64,000 bases of DNA from Alviniconcha marisindica (Eukaryota; Mollusca; Gastropoda; Provannidae). Shown piece by piece: positions 53,100 through 64,000 of this stretch. Positions within the stretch are counted from its first letter, which is position 1; each line of letters opens with the position of its first letter. Made by a program: the position numbers and the translations under genes. The stretch covers positions 453,501-517,500 of the forward strand of contig JABMCL010000557.1 of the NCBI GenBank assembly GCA_018857735.1, written 5' to 3'. The notes beneath the pieces were generated by a model, which ran no database searches, was not told the DNA's origin, and saw only the letters and a list, made by a program, of their open reading frames with translations.

Positions 53100-53480
53100 A
53101 GACCCCCACCCCCCGTTCCTTTTTTTCTTTTCTTTTTCCTTTTCTTTCTTCTTCTTCTCCGGACCAGTACAACAGCGAACACCCCCAATTACAGGCGCCA
53201 GAATAATCGACACATTGATTGTGGGCCGTCAAATGAAAGAAGAATTGGAAGTGTGGACGGCGGCTATGACTCCAAACAGGGTCGTCGCCATGCAAGGAAG
53301 GGCCAGTTCAACAGGCTACTGTCCCCCTGAAGTTGGCGATTCCACTGCAGACGTACGGCTCTGGTTTGGGGAGAGCGTGCAGTCCGGCAGCGTGGCGCCC
53401 TGGGTCGATATCCACTGCAACAGATGTTTCGGATCGCTCCTCTTCCAGTCAGCGTTCCCACGCCGTTCAGTTCGTTTTGG
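53100..53480 (+). other. Open frame of uncertain status
   Basis: After the LINE tail a frame stays open through 53480 (V-Q-Q-R-T-P-P-I-T-G-A-R, later D-S-T-A-D-V-R-L-W-F-G) before running into a CA microsatellite. I do not recognise it; most likely LINE 3' sequence or chance. Confidence 0.3.
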
Positions 53481-53497
53481 CGTCATTCTGCTGCCTG

Positions 53498-53498
<1 letters not shown>

Positions 53499-53556
<58 letters not shown>

Positions 53557-53600
53557 TACACACACTCACACTCCCCCCCCCCCCCCCCCCCCCCCCCCCA
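53499..53600. repeat. CA microsatellite plus poly-C
   Basis: (CA)n of about 50 bp, a short ACATAC segment and a ~28-bp C run. Confidence 0.95.
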
Positions 53601-53997
53601 CACACACAGAAAACAAAACAAACAACAACAAAAACCACGAACAAATGCCGAACAAATTTCTAGGGGAAAATAATCCACAGAATGGGCTTTTCGCCGGAAA
53701 AGGACAACAGGACTGGGCAGAACAAGGAGAGAAAAATCCGATTCGGTGTTTATGGTACATGACACTCAGTCATGCATTCACGAAGTGGAGGGGCAGAGTA
53801 TTGACGTGAGGAGTTCTGTCCCGACTCTCTGCTCGAGATAATAATAATAATGTACATTTATCATGAGCTCATCAACGCCCTGAGCGCGCACATCATACAT
53901 ATTAACCTATAAATACAATGTTCTATACGTACGTAGAGGACAGTCCTACCAAAACAATTGACATAAACCATTATATGGGGACACACACACCGGCTGG

Positions 53998-54148
<151 letters not shown>

Positions 54149-54194
54149 AATGTGGCAGAAACTGGGTATTGATACTGTGAGAAGAGGAAGCTTT

Positions 54195-54437
54195 TCAGTT
54201 TGGCTTTAAAAGATGACAGGGTTCACCAGTGTCTAAGGTTTTGTGGGAGTAAATTCCAAATGTGGGGGTCCAAAGCAAGAAAAAAATGCGAAAGCCATGA
54301 GTCTTGCGTTTGTATTGCTGGATTTTCAGCATGCGTGTGTCAGAAGAAGAGCCGCGTAGTGCACGAGACGGAGTGTAGACATGTAGCAGCTCAGAGAAGT
54401 AAGCAGGACCAGAAGCATTTATAGTACTGAAACACAT
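54195..54437 (-). pseudogene. LINE reverse transcriptase C-terminal fragment
   Basis: Minus-strand reading P-A-Y-F-S-E-L-L-H-V-Y-T-P-S-R-A-L-R-G-S-S-S-D-T matches the conserved tail of Jockey/CR1-like reverse transcriptases (L..L...Y.PSR.LRSS). No longer coding downstream. Confidence 0.75.
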
Positions 54438-54554
54438 ACAAACGACTTTATATTTAGATAGTCATTCTCAGTTTCACCGTCTTTGCTCATTCAGTGTTGC
54501 AATGTGGTAGATAGTTTCACGGGAGCTGTGAGCCCGGCTCCCACCGCTAAGTAA

Positions 54555-54882
54555 GTAAACATGGTGCTTAACGTCCACAGAAACCATAAGGCTTATTAGA
54601 GACGGGGAGAAGGAGGCCGGGAAGGGGGTATGCATATGGGGGTGGGGGAAGAGGGAGATTATATACCTATTGCTACGCTGTCACCACCAGAATGGTTCCT
54701 GCATTAAGATGAGCAGCGATGAGAGCCATTTTAATGTTTCAGTACGAAGTGATGGACAAAGTCACAAGACAGTGTCCACAAACCACAACCTTTTTGAAGA
54801 GAAAGGAGAGCCGAAGCGGTATTGGACCGAGGTCCTTCCGCTTACCAGCCTAACGCCTTACCGCTAGGCCAAACCGGCTCAC
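54555..54882 (-). mobile_element. tRNA-derived SINE family A, copy 2
   Basis: Minus strand begins GTGAGCCGGTTTGGCCTAGC, with box A GGCCTAGCGGTAAGGCGTT and box B-like GGTCCAATACC. The body has the conserved CACCAGAATGGTTCCTGCAT (plus strand), and the far end is GTAAACATGGTGCTTAACGT. Confidence 0.85.
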
Positions 54883-55494
54883 ACCCCAACGCTACGTTCA
54901 CACAAGCTTTTGACCTGACCGCCTTGTTGAACTGACTCTGTTGACTGGCGGAATGCACAATGGTTCGTACAGGTTTTGTCTCTGTGTTCTTTGTCTGTCT
55001 CTGTGTCTTTCTCTGTATGTGTGTGCCTGTGTGTATGCATATACAGGTGTATATATAGTCAGTAATATTCATCATTAAATGTAATACATTTCAATGCATC
55101 AATCCTTCTTTCACCCATGCTGGACTGACACCATTAATAATCTTAGTACAAAGATGAAAGAGTATTATGATAATACCCCCCCACCCCCCCCCCCCCCCCA
55201 ACACCCCCACACACCTCCTCCACTCCCCCCTCCCAACAGCTCCCTCACGATCAGATTGTTCACCTAAGTATAATAAAAGCGCCTATGTTCTCTTCTGCGC
55301 AGTTAGTTCGCGCTGCGTGGCTACTGGTTTAACGTTGATCGTTATTACGGTACGTTCCACAATGTGTAATTATTGCACCGTCCACGTGCAGCCGATTACG
55401 GCTCACGCGACTTGCTTTTGGACAGAGACAGAGACAGAGATAGAGACAGAGAGAGACAGAGGTTGCGAAATTGTGTGTGCGTGCTTGTGTGGCT

Positions 55495-55496
<2 letters not shown>

Positions 55497-55541
<45 letters not shown>

Positions 55542-55580
55542 TGGTGTGTGTGTGTGTGTGTGGTGTGTGTGTGTGTGTAG
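55497..55580. repeat. GT microsatellite
   Basis: (GT)n with GG interruptions, followed by G-rich sequence. Confidence 0.95.
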
Positions 55581-56154
55581 GGGTGGGGAGGGGTGGGGAG
55601 GGGGGTACACATGCGCGTGTGTGGATGCGGGGGCGAGTGAAGGATAGAATGAGGTATGTAACGGATTATTAAATAGTGTATTGTGTCAAAATTTCAAGTA
55701 TACCGCTTTGAGCTTCACACATGTAGGACTGTCATAGGAGGATTCGGCGCATTAGAAATGCAGTCATTATAATGATGATGATTAATAATAATAATTGAAT
55801 GCGAATTTTTCTTTCAAACACTCCAGGTTGGGTAGGCTGTACACACCACAGCCGGAACCAGATAGGGCCATTTTTCATTTAAATAACTGTTTAACTGTTG
55901 TTTAACCGTTGTCACCTTGACAAACACTGCAGGCATTGAACACAACACAACTGCAGCCGGATAGTGCTTTATGTTTTTTTATTTTTATTAAATCACCGTT
56001 TAACTGTTGTTAACCATTGTCGCCTTGAAAAGGGGGCTTGGTCCGAAAATTAGCACATGCTTTGCATTGTCATATTAAATGAGCGTTCGTTTGAACTGTT
56101 CATGTGTTTAATTTCCATTACACTTTAAGCGTCCAACTCATGTTAGAGCGCTGT

Positions 56155-56480
56155 TTATTACGACAAAACATATCATGCGAATTTTGGGGGTAGGCCCAGT
56201 TAGCTCAGGCTAAAACAACAACAACAACAAACAAACAAACAAAGAAAAAAGACAACACTTAAGCAACAGTTAAACAGTGAAAAATGAGATGCAGGACACT
56301 CATCTGCCTTGGGTTCAGCTGTTTGGTTCTGTTGTTTTGGTGTCCAGTCAAAAGCAGCCTATTCCGAAAATTCGCATGTTGTGTTTTGTCGTAATAGATA
56401 GCGTTCTTATTAACCTTTTTTTATGTGTGTGGATCTTGTTTCAGAACGCTAGCAGTCATGCTTGTTTCAGATTTATTTTT
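56155..56480 (+). mobile_element. TTACGACAAAAC element, copy 2, with inverted ends
   Basis: ATTACGACAAAACATATCAT at 56157 is mirrored by GTTGTGTTTTGTCGTAAT ending at 56396, and internal GCGAATTTT / AAAATTCGC are also inverted. Homology to 1535-1800 extends beyond the right inverted end, so the true element boundary is unclear. Confidence 0.7.
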
Positions 56481-56540
56481 CATGTCAGATCGACTGAACT
56501 AGCCATGCTTATATATCCACAACGCCACATAAACGTAAAC

Positions 56541-56882
56541 GTAAACATGGTGCTTAACGTCCACAGAAACCATACGGCTTATTAGGGACGGGGACAAGAG
56601 GGTGGGTGGGTGGGGGTGGGGGGGGGGGGGGGGGGGTATGGAAGTGGGGGAAGAGGGAGATTATATACCTACCGCTATACTGTCACCACCAGAATGACTC
56701 CTGCATTAAGATGGGTAGCGATGAGAGCCATTTTAATGTTTCATTAATTGTGAGGGACAAAGTCACAAGACAGTGTCCACAGACCACAACTTTTGAAGAG
56801 AAAGGAGAGCCGAAGCAGATTCGAAACGAGGTCCCTCTGCTTACCAGTCTAACGCCTTACCGCTAGGCCAAACCGGCTCACG
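56541..56882 (-). mobile_element. tRNA-derived SINE family A, copy 3
   Basis: Same layout as copy 2, with box B-like GTTTCGAATC (minus strand) and a poly-G insertion (56620-56638) in the tail part. Confidence 0.85.
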
Positions 56883-56904
56883 CCGCCAGATGTTGGTTGA
56901 AGCG

Positions 56905-57000
56905 TTGCTTTACGTCCACAGAAACCGTAGATTTATTAGGGACGGGAACCCAGGACGTCCACCTCGACTTTCACACAGCTCCTGAACTCTGACGCCGCCA
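56905..57000 (-). mobile_element. SINE-related fragment
   Basis: TTACGTCCACAGAAACCGTAG joined to GACGTCCACCTCGACTTTCA; similar to the fragment at 11669-11753. Confidence 0.6.
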
Positions 57001-57010
57001 GATATAGTAA

Positions 57011-57333
57011 GTAAACATGGTGCTTAACGTCCACAGAAACCGTACGGCTTATTAGGGACGGGGAGAATGGGGGGGGGGGGGGGGGGTTAGAGGGGGGGTA
57101 GAGGGAGATTATATACCTATCGCTACACTGTCACCACCAGAATGACTTCTGCATTAAGACGGGCAGCAATGAGAGTCATTTTTAATGTTTCAGTAGGAAG
57201 TGATGGAGAAAGTTACGTACAGTGTCCACAAACCACAACTTTTCTGAAGAGAAAGGAGAGCCGAAGCGTTATCGAACCGAGGTCCTCCCGCTTACCAGCC
57301 TAACGCCTTACCGCTAGGCCAAACCGGCTCACC
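57011..57333 (-). mobile_element. tRNA-derived SINE family A, copy 4
   Basis: Head box A GGCCTAGCGGTAAGGCGTT and box B-like GGTTCGATAAC (minus strand), full body, G-run at 57070-57088. Copies 3 and 4 sit back-to-back in the same orientation. Confidence 0.85.
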
Positions 57334-57839
57334 GCCACCAGATCTCAAGAGTATCCATTATATACTATACAAGACTGACAGGGAGCTTGTGCAAAATATC
57401 ACAGCTGAAGAGTTGAACCTCCGTCAATGAACACTTGAACCCTTACCACCCCGACAACGCAGCAGTTTGCCCCGATTTCCTCGGAACTCGGTACAGACAG
57501 AATTCAGGTCACGTCTGCCAAAAACCGTGACAATCAAACTCAAAGACTGGATTGCTTGCTCTCACGTTTATGCTGGCGGCTGAGCGTCGCCATGTCAACC
57601 CCAACATTCATTTCATGAACCAACCCAAACACAGATATTGCCGCTGTAGGCCACCAGTTGTGACATTCGTTTACTGTGAATTTAGCGCACTACCTTTTCC
57701 ATGCACTTCATGGAAACACTGTTTCCGTGCGATTTATACAATACAAATTCATTTGGAGTGTACGGACACAAGTACATTGCGTTTGTCATTAATGTTGATC
57801 TTTTAGGGGTGTACACTGCGTGTCTGTCTTGTGTTTGAA

Positions 57840-58160
57840 GGGCATATACTGTGTAGTATGTTTGTTTGTTTGTCATATGGTTCCAGGGCGTACTGGGCGG
57901 CAATGGTATTATTGTTTGTCTGTCATTTGTCTTTAGCGTGTACTCTGTGACATTAGTTGCATTGCCACGTATTTCGGGTGTACTATGTGTCGTTTGTACA
58001 ACGTGTCTAGTCTGTCATTTGTCATGTGGGTGTACTCTGTGGCACTGTCACATTGTTTGTCTGCCGTTTGTCTTTTGCCGAGATGTACCGTGTAGCACTA
58101 GTTACTGTGTGTCTGTCATCTATTTTTGGAGTGTGCAGTACGTGTGACACTAGTACACTT
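57840..58160 (+). repeat. Degenerate ~60-bp repeat
   Basis: Repeating GTGTACT.TGTG.CATT, TTGTTTGTCTGTCATTTGTC motifs. Low identity between units. Confidence 0.6.
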
Positions 58161-58192
<32 letters not shown>

Positions 58193-58205
58193 GTTGCTGT
58201 TGTTG

Positions 58206-58254
<49 letters not shown>

Positions 58255-58299
58255 GTCGTGTGTGTGTGTTTCTGTGGTGTGTGTGTGTGTGTGTGTGTG

Positions 58300-58364
<65 letters not shown>

Positions 58365-58365
58365 G
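58160..58365. repeat. GTT/GT compound microsatellite
   Basis: (GTT)n followed by two long (GT)n blocks. Confidence 0.95.
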
Positions 58366-58893
58366 TTGTTTGGGGTGGGGTGGGGGCGGGGGTGTAGTAC
58401 TAAGTACTCCTGTACCAAAGTATGAATATGTCATTACAAATTCACTTCTAATTTATTCTAAAGCTAAAGTTACGAAAACCCAAACGAAACGAAACAACAT
58501 AGCCTAATTTCCATACATCACCCTGCAGTCTTTGCCAACAGTCTACACTGTTTGAATACAGCAGAACACATTTTGCCGGCATAGGGTGAAAGATCACTTA
58601 CTGGCATCATGCTGTGGTGACATATGTGACACAATGACAACTGGCCCTGGAAACCTGAACATATTGTGTGCCAAAAGCACTATCGCCATTCGCCAAAAGC
58701 AGAGCATGCCGTGCACCTAACATGAACACACAGTACATACTGTATCTGATTGTATTCTCTTTGGGGGGTCCTTACAGATCTTTCATCGTAATTTACAACT
58801 TTTTCACGCGCCGTGCCCTGCAGTGGGGTACTGCGGATGCAGAAATTAAGATATCTGTTGAAAACCAAGAACTGACGTATGTTCTCCTTTTAA

Positions 58894-58995
58894 AGCCTGG
58901 AGTAGGTCAGAGTATAGCCACGCATGCTTTGCCCACTGCCAGGAATTTCTTCCTTGTCTTAATTCCTACCTTCATGGTACTTCATTTTCTTTCCA
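58894..58995 (+). repeat. Dispersed repeat D copy (also 12738-12850 and 61186-61290)
   Basis: Shared core: AAAGCCTGGAGTAGGTCAGA, then TAGCC.CGCATGCTT and CCCACTGCCAGGAATTTCTT. At least three copies in the window; class unknown. Confidence 0.7.
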
Positions 58996-59211
58996 AGTGG
59001 GGATGCAAAAAGTTCTATCATCCGAAGAAGAACGCAGAGACCCGGAAGTGACGTAGATCTGGCCAAGTTCAGCCAAGAGCTGAAGGGCAATGCCAATGAT
59101 GATTTGATAGCAGAGACAAGACGTTTTGTATTTCATTCTCTGATCTATGGGGAGCAAGCGCAGTCGCCTGAGAAGAGGTTTGGCGTGTTCTGCTCTATGA
59201 CAGTTAAGCAC
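58972..59211 (-). pseudogene. LINE reverse transcriptase C-terminal fragment
   Basis: Minus-strand reading R-L-R-L-L-P-I-D-Q-R-M-K-Y-K-T, then L-A-E-L-G-Q-I-Y and S-L-R-S-S-S-D-D-R, the conserved L-x-W-L-P-I..R..YK...LRSSS tail of CR1/Jockey-type elements. No upstream polymerase motifs remain. Confidence 0.8.
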
Positions 59212-59439
59212 GCGAGTTTAGCTGCGGAGTTCTGTACTTGCTGGAATGGTTTGCTGACAGTCTGGGGAGATAGCGTGCAGTAGGAAATTGAAGCAGTCTA
59301 ATCTGGATAGGATACACGTGCTAGCTGGTGTCTTGTTTGCATCTTCGGTGAAAACAGTACTAGCGAATGGAACGCCGCCATCGTTACATCGCTTTGTCTT
59401 TTCCAAACCCCTCGATTGTTGGTTCGTTCGCTGTAGACT

Positions 59440-59960
59440 TGTTCCAGCGCCATGCAAGATGTCATCGAAAAAATCCTCAGCACACGGAAGGGGTCCTCAG
59501 TTCTCAGGGAGCACAGAACGTGATGGGGGGGTCGGTGGGGGGTCCGGTGAAGATTGGGGGGGGTACGGGGGGGGGGGGGAGGGGGGGTTGGGGGGGGGGG
59601 GAGGAGTTGGAAGAGAGTTCCAACGCCATGCAAGATGTCGCCAAAGAGATCCTCAGCGCACGGCGTGGGGTCCTCAGTTCTCATGGAGCACAGGGTAGCA
59701 AACAGGTCTACATAGCATTCCTGCTGAGAGATCGGGGGTGAGGGAGTTGGAAGAGAGTTCCAACGCCACGCAAGATGTCGGCAAAGAGATCCTCAACGCA
59801 CGGCGTGGGGTCGCCACGCAGTTCTCACGGAGCACAGGGTATAGCAAGTAGGCCTAGCTAGCATGCCTGCTGGGGTGGGGTCGGAGGGTAAGGGGGTGGG
59901 GGTTAGTTCCAACGCCATGCAAGATGTGAGCAAGGAGATCGCCAGTGCATGGCGGGGTCC
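59440..59960 (+). repeat. ~150-bp tandem repeat
   Basis: Four units contain CCATGCAAGATGT, AAAGAGATCCTCAGCGCACG and GGTCCTCAGTTCTCA.GGAGC, with G-rich spacers. Confidence 0.85.
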
Positions 59961-60173
59961 CGACACTGGAAGAGGTCCGGGGAAGAGGGAACCTGTCTCC
60001 GTTTTAACGCCGCACTGTTCTAGACAGACTGAACCTCAGTGCGACCCTGAAGGGGGGCCGAGCCTAAGAGGCCATTAAGTTGGCCTGAAAACGTAGGAAA
60101 TGGGCTAATATTGCCATTTGCTCGCTTCATTCGGTTGTTCTGTCAATACTTATACAAAGGAAATCTATATGAC

Positions 60174-60174
<1 letters not shown>

Positions 60175-60235
<61 letters not shown>

Positions 60236-60275
60236 ACCTATTCTCTCTCTCACTCTCCCACCACACACACACACA

Positions 60276-60315
<40 letters not shown>

Positions 60316-60329
60316 CACACACCACACAC

Positions 60330-60363
<34 letters not shown>

Positions 60364-60453
60364 CACACACACACACACACACACTCACACGCACAGCACG
60401 CACGCACGCACCCACGCACACACACGCACGCAGCACCACACACACGCACACTG

Positions 60454-60505
<52 letters not shown>
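60175..60505. repeat. CTGT / CT / CA compound microsatellite
   Basis: (CTGT)n, a short CT block, then about 240 bp of interrupted CA. Confidence 0.95.
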
Positions 60506-60610
60506 TCAAAAGACAACCAGACATAATTATGTGGACGTGACTCAAATGCAGCCCACGGAACATCAAACACGTGACCACACTGATAGTCTAATGATGCCTT
60601 CGCAAACTGA

Positions 60611-60638
60611 AGGGGGGGGGGGGGGGGGGGGGGGGGGA
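60611..60638. repeat. Poly-G tract
   Basis: Uninterrupted G run of about 28 bp. Confidence 0.95.
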
Positions 60639-61289
60639 ACGAAGAAGAAAAAAATGACAGGAACGAAAAGTGGTGGCCAGAAGCTGAGTGCTCCAGACGT
60701 TTTTGGCCAGAAGCGATTCCAGATACGTCTGGGCGGTTGTCTGAGGACTGCGAGCGAGGTCTCCACGGGCCCGCAGAGAAAAAAAACCCACAAGCGCCAG
60801 GCTGCCCATTGACATCAGATGACAGCGGCCAGCCAGCCTGAACCAGACCTCTGTTGACTGGACTGCTTGGACATGTCACCGATCCATCTGAAGCGCGCCT
60901 GTACTGCACGTGTCTAGCATACGACACGAAGAGGTATGGAGGGGAAAAGAGGAGGGGGGCGGGGGGGTGTTGCTGGGGGAACGGGGAACGGGGGAGAGAG
61001 AGAGGGGGTTGGGAAGAAAAGTGGTGGTGATGATGGGGGTGGTGGTGGAGGAGGGGGTGGTGATCTCAATGGATCGGCCGAGGCTGACCTCATAGATTTC
61101 ACTTTTTGCGAGGAAGCCGCGGGATTAAGGTGCCCCTTCAGTTGGCTCTCTGTTGAGAACTTTGAGCTGCAGAAGGGTTCTCCCTTCAAAGCCTGAAGCA
61201 GAAGGTCGGAATATAGCCTTGCATGCTTCGTCTACTGCCAGGAATATTTCTCCCTTTCTCTTAGTTTCCCCATTCCCGTCCATTGAACT

Positions 61290-61290
61290 T

Positions 61291-61380
<90 letters not shown>

Positions 61381-61422
61381 AAATGGAGCTATGGCCTTAT
61401 TGAATAAAATTTCCGTATTCCG

Positions 61423-61495
<73 letters not shown>

Positions 61496-61599
61496 AAATT
61501 TGGCTATGGGTTTATTGAATAAAATTTCCGTATTCCGTATTCTCTCTCTCTCTCTTGAAATGGGGCTATGGCCTTATTGAATAAAATTTCCGTATTCCG

Positions 61600-61670
<71 letters not shown>

Positions 61671-61675
61671 CCCCA
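61290..61675. repeat. CT microsatellite blocks separated by a repeated ~45-bp segment
   Basis: Long CT tracts alternate with GGGCTATGGCCTTATTGAAT and AAAATTTCCGTATTCCGTAT, which occur three times. AATAAAATTTCCGTATTCCG looks like the 3' end of a retroposed element. Confidence 0.9.
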
Positions 61676-61902
61676 GAGCCTTTCTCCATTGTTACCTTGC
61701 GTGGGGTACTGCGTCAGGACTCATAGAATGGAGCTGTGCTCCTCGCAACAAGCAAATGCATCTTGTTCCGTGTTATGCGTCAGCGGAATGTAAACATAAG
61801 GCTCCCCAAACATGCGTTTTTCTGCAACAGGCTGGGCGTTCACAACTAGATCAGACACAAATGTCCAGGGGCTGTATTATACGCATTTTATAGTCAGTTA
61901 TA

Positions 61903-62802
61903 TTAACCCCTTCACTGCCATGATGTCACTTGAAAACGACCCATAAAAGTGCACAATTTGAAACCTTTAAGCCCTTTTCTTGTCTTTTTCGCGCTGGCAC
62001 CTGGAAGGAGCTTCATCACAACGCATAGCATTGACAGTAGCTGTTACAGGACCGGAAAATGTACTGTTTGCAGGCACGTCCCTGCAGCTTTCAGCCCGGA
62101 CATTTTACATCACAACGCATAGCATTGAAAGTAGATGGTTACAGGACCGGAAAATGTACTGTTTGCAGGCACGTCCCTGCAGCTTTCAGCCCGGACATTT
62201 TACATCACAACGCATAGCATTGAAAGTAGATACGTTACAGGACCGGAAAATGTACTGTTTGCAGGCACGTCCCTGCAGCTTTCAGCCCGGACATTTTACA
62301 TCACAACGCATAGCATTGAAAGTAGATACGTTACAGGACCGGAAAATGTACTGTTTGCAGGCACGTCCCTGCAGCTTTCAGCCCGGAAATTTTACATCAC
62401 AACGCATAGCATTGACAGTAGATACGTTACAGGACCGGAAAATGTACTGTTTGCAGGCACGTCCCTGCAGCTTTCAGCCCGGACATTTTACATCACAACG
62501 CATAGCATTGAAAGATAGATGAGTTACAGGACCGGAAAATGTACTGTTTGCAGGCACGTCCTGCAGCTTTCAGCCCGGACATTTTACATCACAACGCATA
62601 GCATTGAAAGTAGATAGTTACAGGACCGGAAAATGTACTGTTTGCAGGCACGTCCCTGCAGCTTTCAGCCCGGAAATTTTACATCACAACGCATAGCATT
62701 GAAAGTAGATACGTTACAGGACCGGAAAATGTACTGTTTGCAGACACGTCCCTGCAGCTTTCAGCCCGGAAATTTTACAGGCTGGCGCGGTTAAGGGGTT
62801 AA
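61903..62802. mobile_element. TTAA-flanked MITE with eight internal tandem units
   Basis: Outer ends TTAACCCCTTCACTGCC and GCGCGGTTAAGGGGTTAA. The interior holds eight ~96-bp units with GGACCGGAAAATGTACTGTT and CACGTCCCTGCAGCTTTCAG. Homologous to 8573-8807, which has one unit. Confidence 0.88.
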
Positions 62803-62807
62803 ATAGG

Positions 62808-63020
62808 CATTTACGCCAAAATAAAATCTTTTATACTCATTTTACGCTGGAATCTTTATAATAATTTTTTTTACGCTGAAATAAAATCTTTCATACGCAT
62901 TTTACGCGGACATAGAACCTTTTATACACATTTTACGCTGAAATAAAGTCTCTTATACACATTTTACGCTGAAATAAAGTCTTATATACATTTTATGCTG
63001 AAATAAAGTCTTTTAATTAA
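62808..63020 (+). repeat. ~37-bp AT-rich tandem repeat
   Basis: Five or six units of CATTTTACGCTGAAATAAAG plus TCTTTTATACA, directly beside the MITE end. Confidence 0.85.
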
Positions 63021-63439
63021 TTGGATGTAGAGTGGGTAAAATTCAGGAACTGGCTGTGTGTATCGCGTACATTTCTTTTTCTTCATAATACAATATTTCT
63101 CATGGCGCTTAATGGAAACATGCTGATTTTGGAGGTCTAATACTCAAAACTATACCAGGTCATACCGCCTCCTGTCTAAGAGGGTAAACAGGTCTATAAC
63201 CCAAATTTATCATCATCATCATCATCATTCATGCAACAGCGGGTTAGGGAAACACTTCACAGAAAAGTGAGAACTCGACTTATTATGATTATCGGGAAGC
63301 CTGTTATTACTGCTATTATAGCATTTTAACGAACACACGCTGTGTATTTTTCTTCCTGTAACAGATGTTGTGGACTGAAATAACACGAAGCCTAGAGCTG
63401 GAAATGGGATTTCATTCATCGTTATCTAAACCACTGGCA

Positions 63440-63775
63440 GGCATTGTCTTGACAGTGTATTTTTAAAAAACATGAGAGATAGAGAGAGAGAAGGGAGAGA
63501 GAGAGAGGAGAGAGGAGAGAGAAGAAGATGAGAGGAGAGAGAGAGGAGAGAAGAGAGAGGGGGAAGGAAGAAGAAGAAGAAATGGGACATTCATCGTTAT
63601 TAAACACTGGCAGGCATTTTTTTGACAGTGTTTTTTAAAAAACATGAGAGAGAGAGAGAGGAGAGAGAGAGGGGAGAGAGAGAGAGAGGGAGAGAGTGAG
63701 ATGAGGAGAGAGGAGATGAGAGAGAGAGGGGAGGAGAGAGATCGGAGAGAGGGAAGAAGTGAGAAGTGTGCAGAT

Positions 63776-63838
<63 letters not shown>

Positions 63839-63860
63839 TGTGTGTGTGTGTGTGTGTGGT
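63440..63860. repeat. GA/GT microsatellites with a duplicated flank
   Basis: CACTGGCAGGCATT.T.TTGACAGTG...TTTAAAAAACATGAGAGA occurs twice (63430 and 63605), each followed by a GA-rich tract; a GT tract (63777-63859) follows the second. Confidence 0.9.
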
Positions 63861-64000
63861 ACTGATTATTGTGGTGACTGCCGTGAAGACTGGTCGTGTG
63901 ACTGTGACGTGTTCAATCAAGAATATTTCGTGGATTTGTGCTAGTGCGTGTGTGTGTGGTGTGTGTGTCGTGTGTGTCTGAACAAACCAGCACAAGACTG

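Noticed and set aside
53056..53673. 205-codon open frame
   Set aside because: Starts in a LINE tail, passes through a pyrimidine tract and ends in a CA/poly-C microsatellite; no recognisable domain.
61980..62522. 180-codon repetitive open frame
   Set aside because: Generated by near-identical ~96-bp units (divisible by three) inside a MITE.

Overview
The window is animal nuclear DNA. Genes are split into short exons with GT-AG introns of roughly 0.3-4 kb. Long CA/GT, CT/GA and poly-G/poly-C tracts are common, and tRNA-derived SINEs, MITEs and LINE remnants fill the spaces. The two recognisable proteins are conserved metazoan families. The repeat texture (long CA/GA tracts, G-runs, tRNA-headed SINEs) suggests a lophotrochozoan, perhaps a gastropod mollusc; that is an inference, not a proven identification.

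Layout. (1) 349-19836, minus strand: a complete coding sequence of 14 exons, 499 codons, for an SLC29 equilibrative nucleoside transporter (11 membrane helices, LPWN motif, FN..D..GR motif). Its N-terminal tail carries an acidic dileucine signal like lysosomal/endosomal ENT3. (2) 21398-21870, plus strand: a possible three-exon gene for a small unrecognised basic protein. (3) 24663-46759, plus strand: a complete 17-exon gene, 608 codons, for WDR43/UTP5, a subunit of the small-subunit processome (t-UTP/UTPA) used in rRNA transcription and pre-18S processing. Its promoter holds an E-box, an NRF1-like site and an ETS-like site. (4) 28884-28976, minus strand: a possible first coding exon of an unrecognised gene inside WDR43 intron 2. 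(5) 46760-64000: WDR43 3' flank, then about 15 kb of repeats (SINEs, LINE 3' ends, MITEs, minisatellites, microsatellites) with no supported gene. The transporter and WDR43 are head-to-head; nothing suggests they share a pathway.

The most unusual feature is that tandem duplication has repeatedly hit exon-intron boundaries: the transporter's last exon (three copies), the acceptor and 5' third of its TM7 exon (eight copies), the donor of its first coding exon (several copies), and the acceptor plus first half of WDR43 exon 12 (two copies). Arrays also sit directly on the donors of WDR43 exons 11 and 15. In each case I could assemble one copy that keeps the reading frame; the others look like decoys. 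Other notable items are a GC-AG intron in WDR43, a perfect 41-bp snapback palindrome, a 36-bp RNA-like hairpin, a six-copy hairpin repeat with covarying stem bases, and a TTAA-flanked MITE whose interior has expanded to eight tandem units.

All coordinates were read by hand from splice-site consensus, frame continuity and family knowledge; no alignment or transcript evidence was available.
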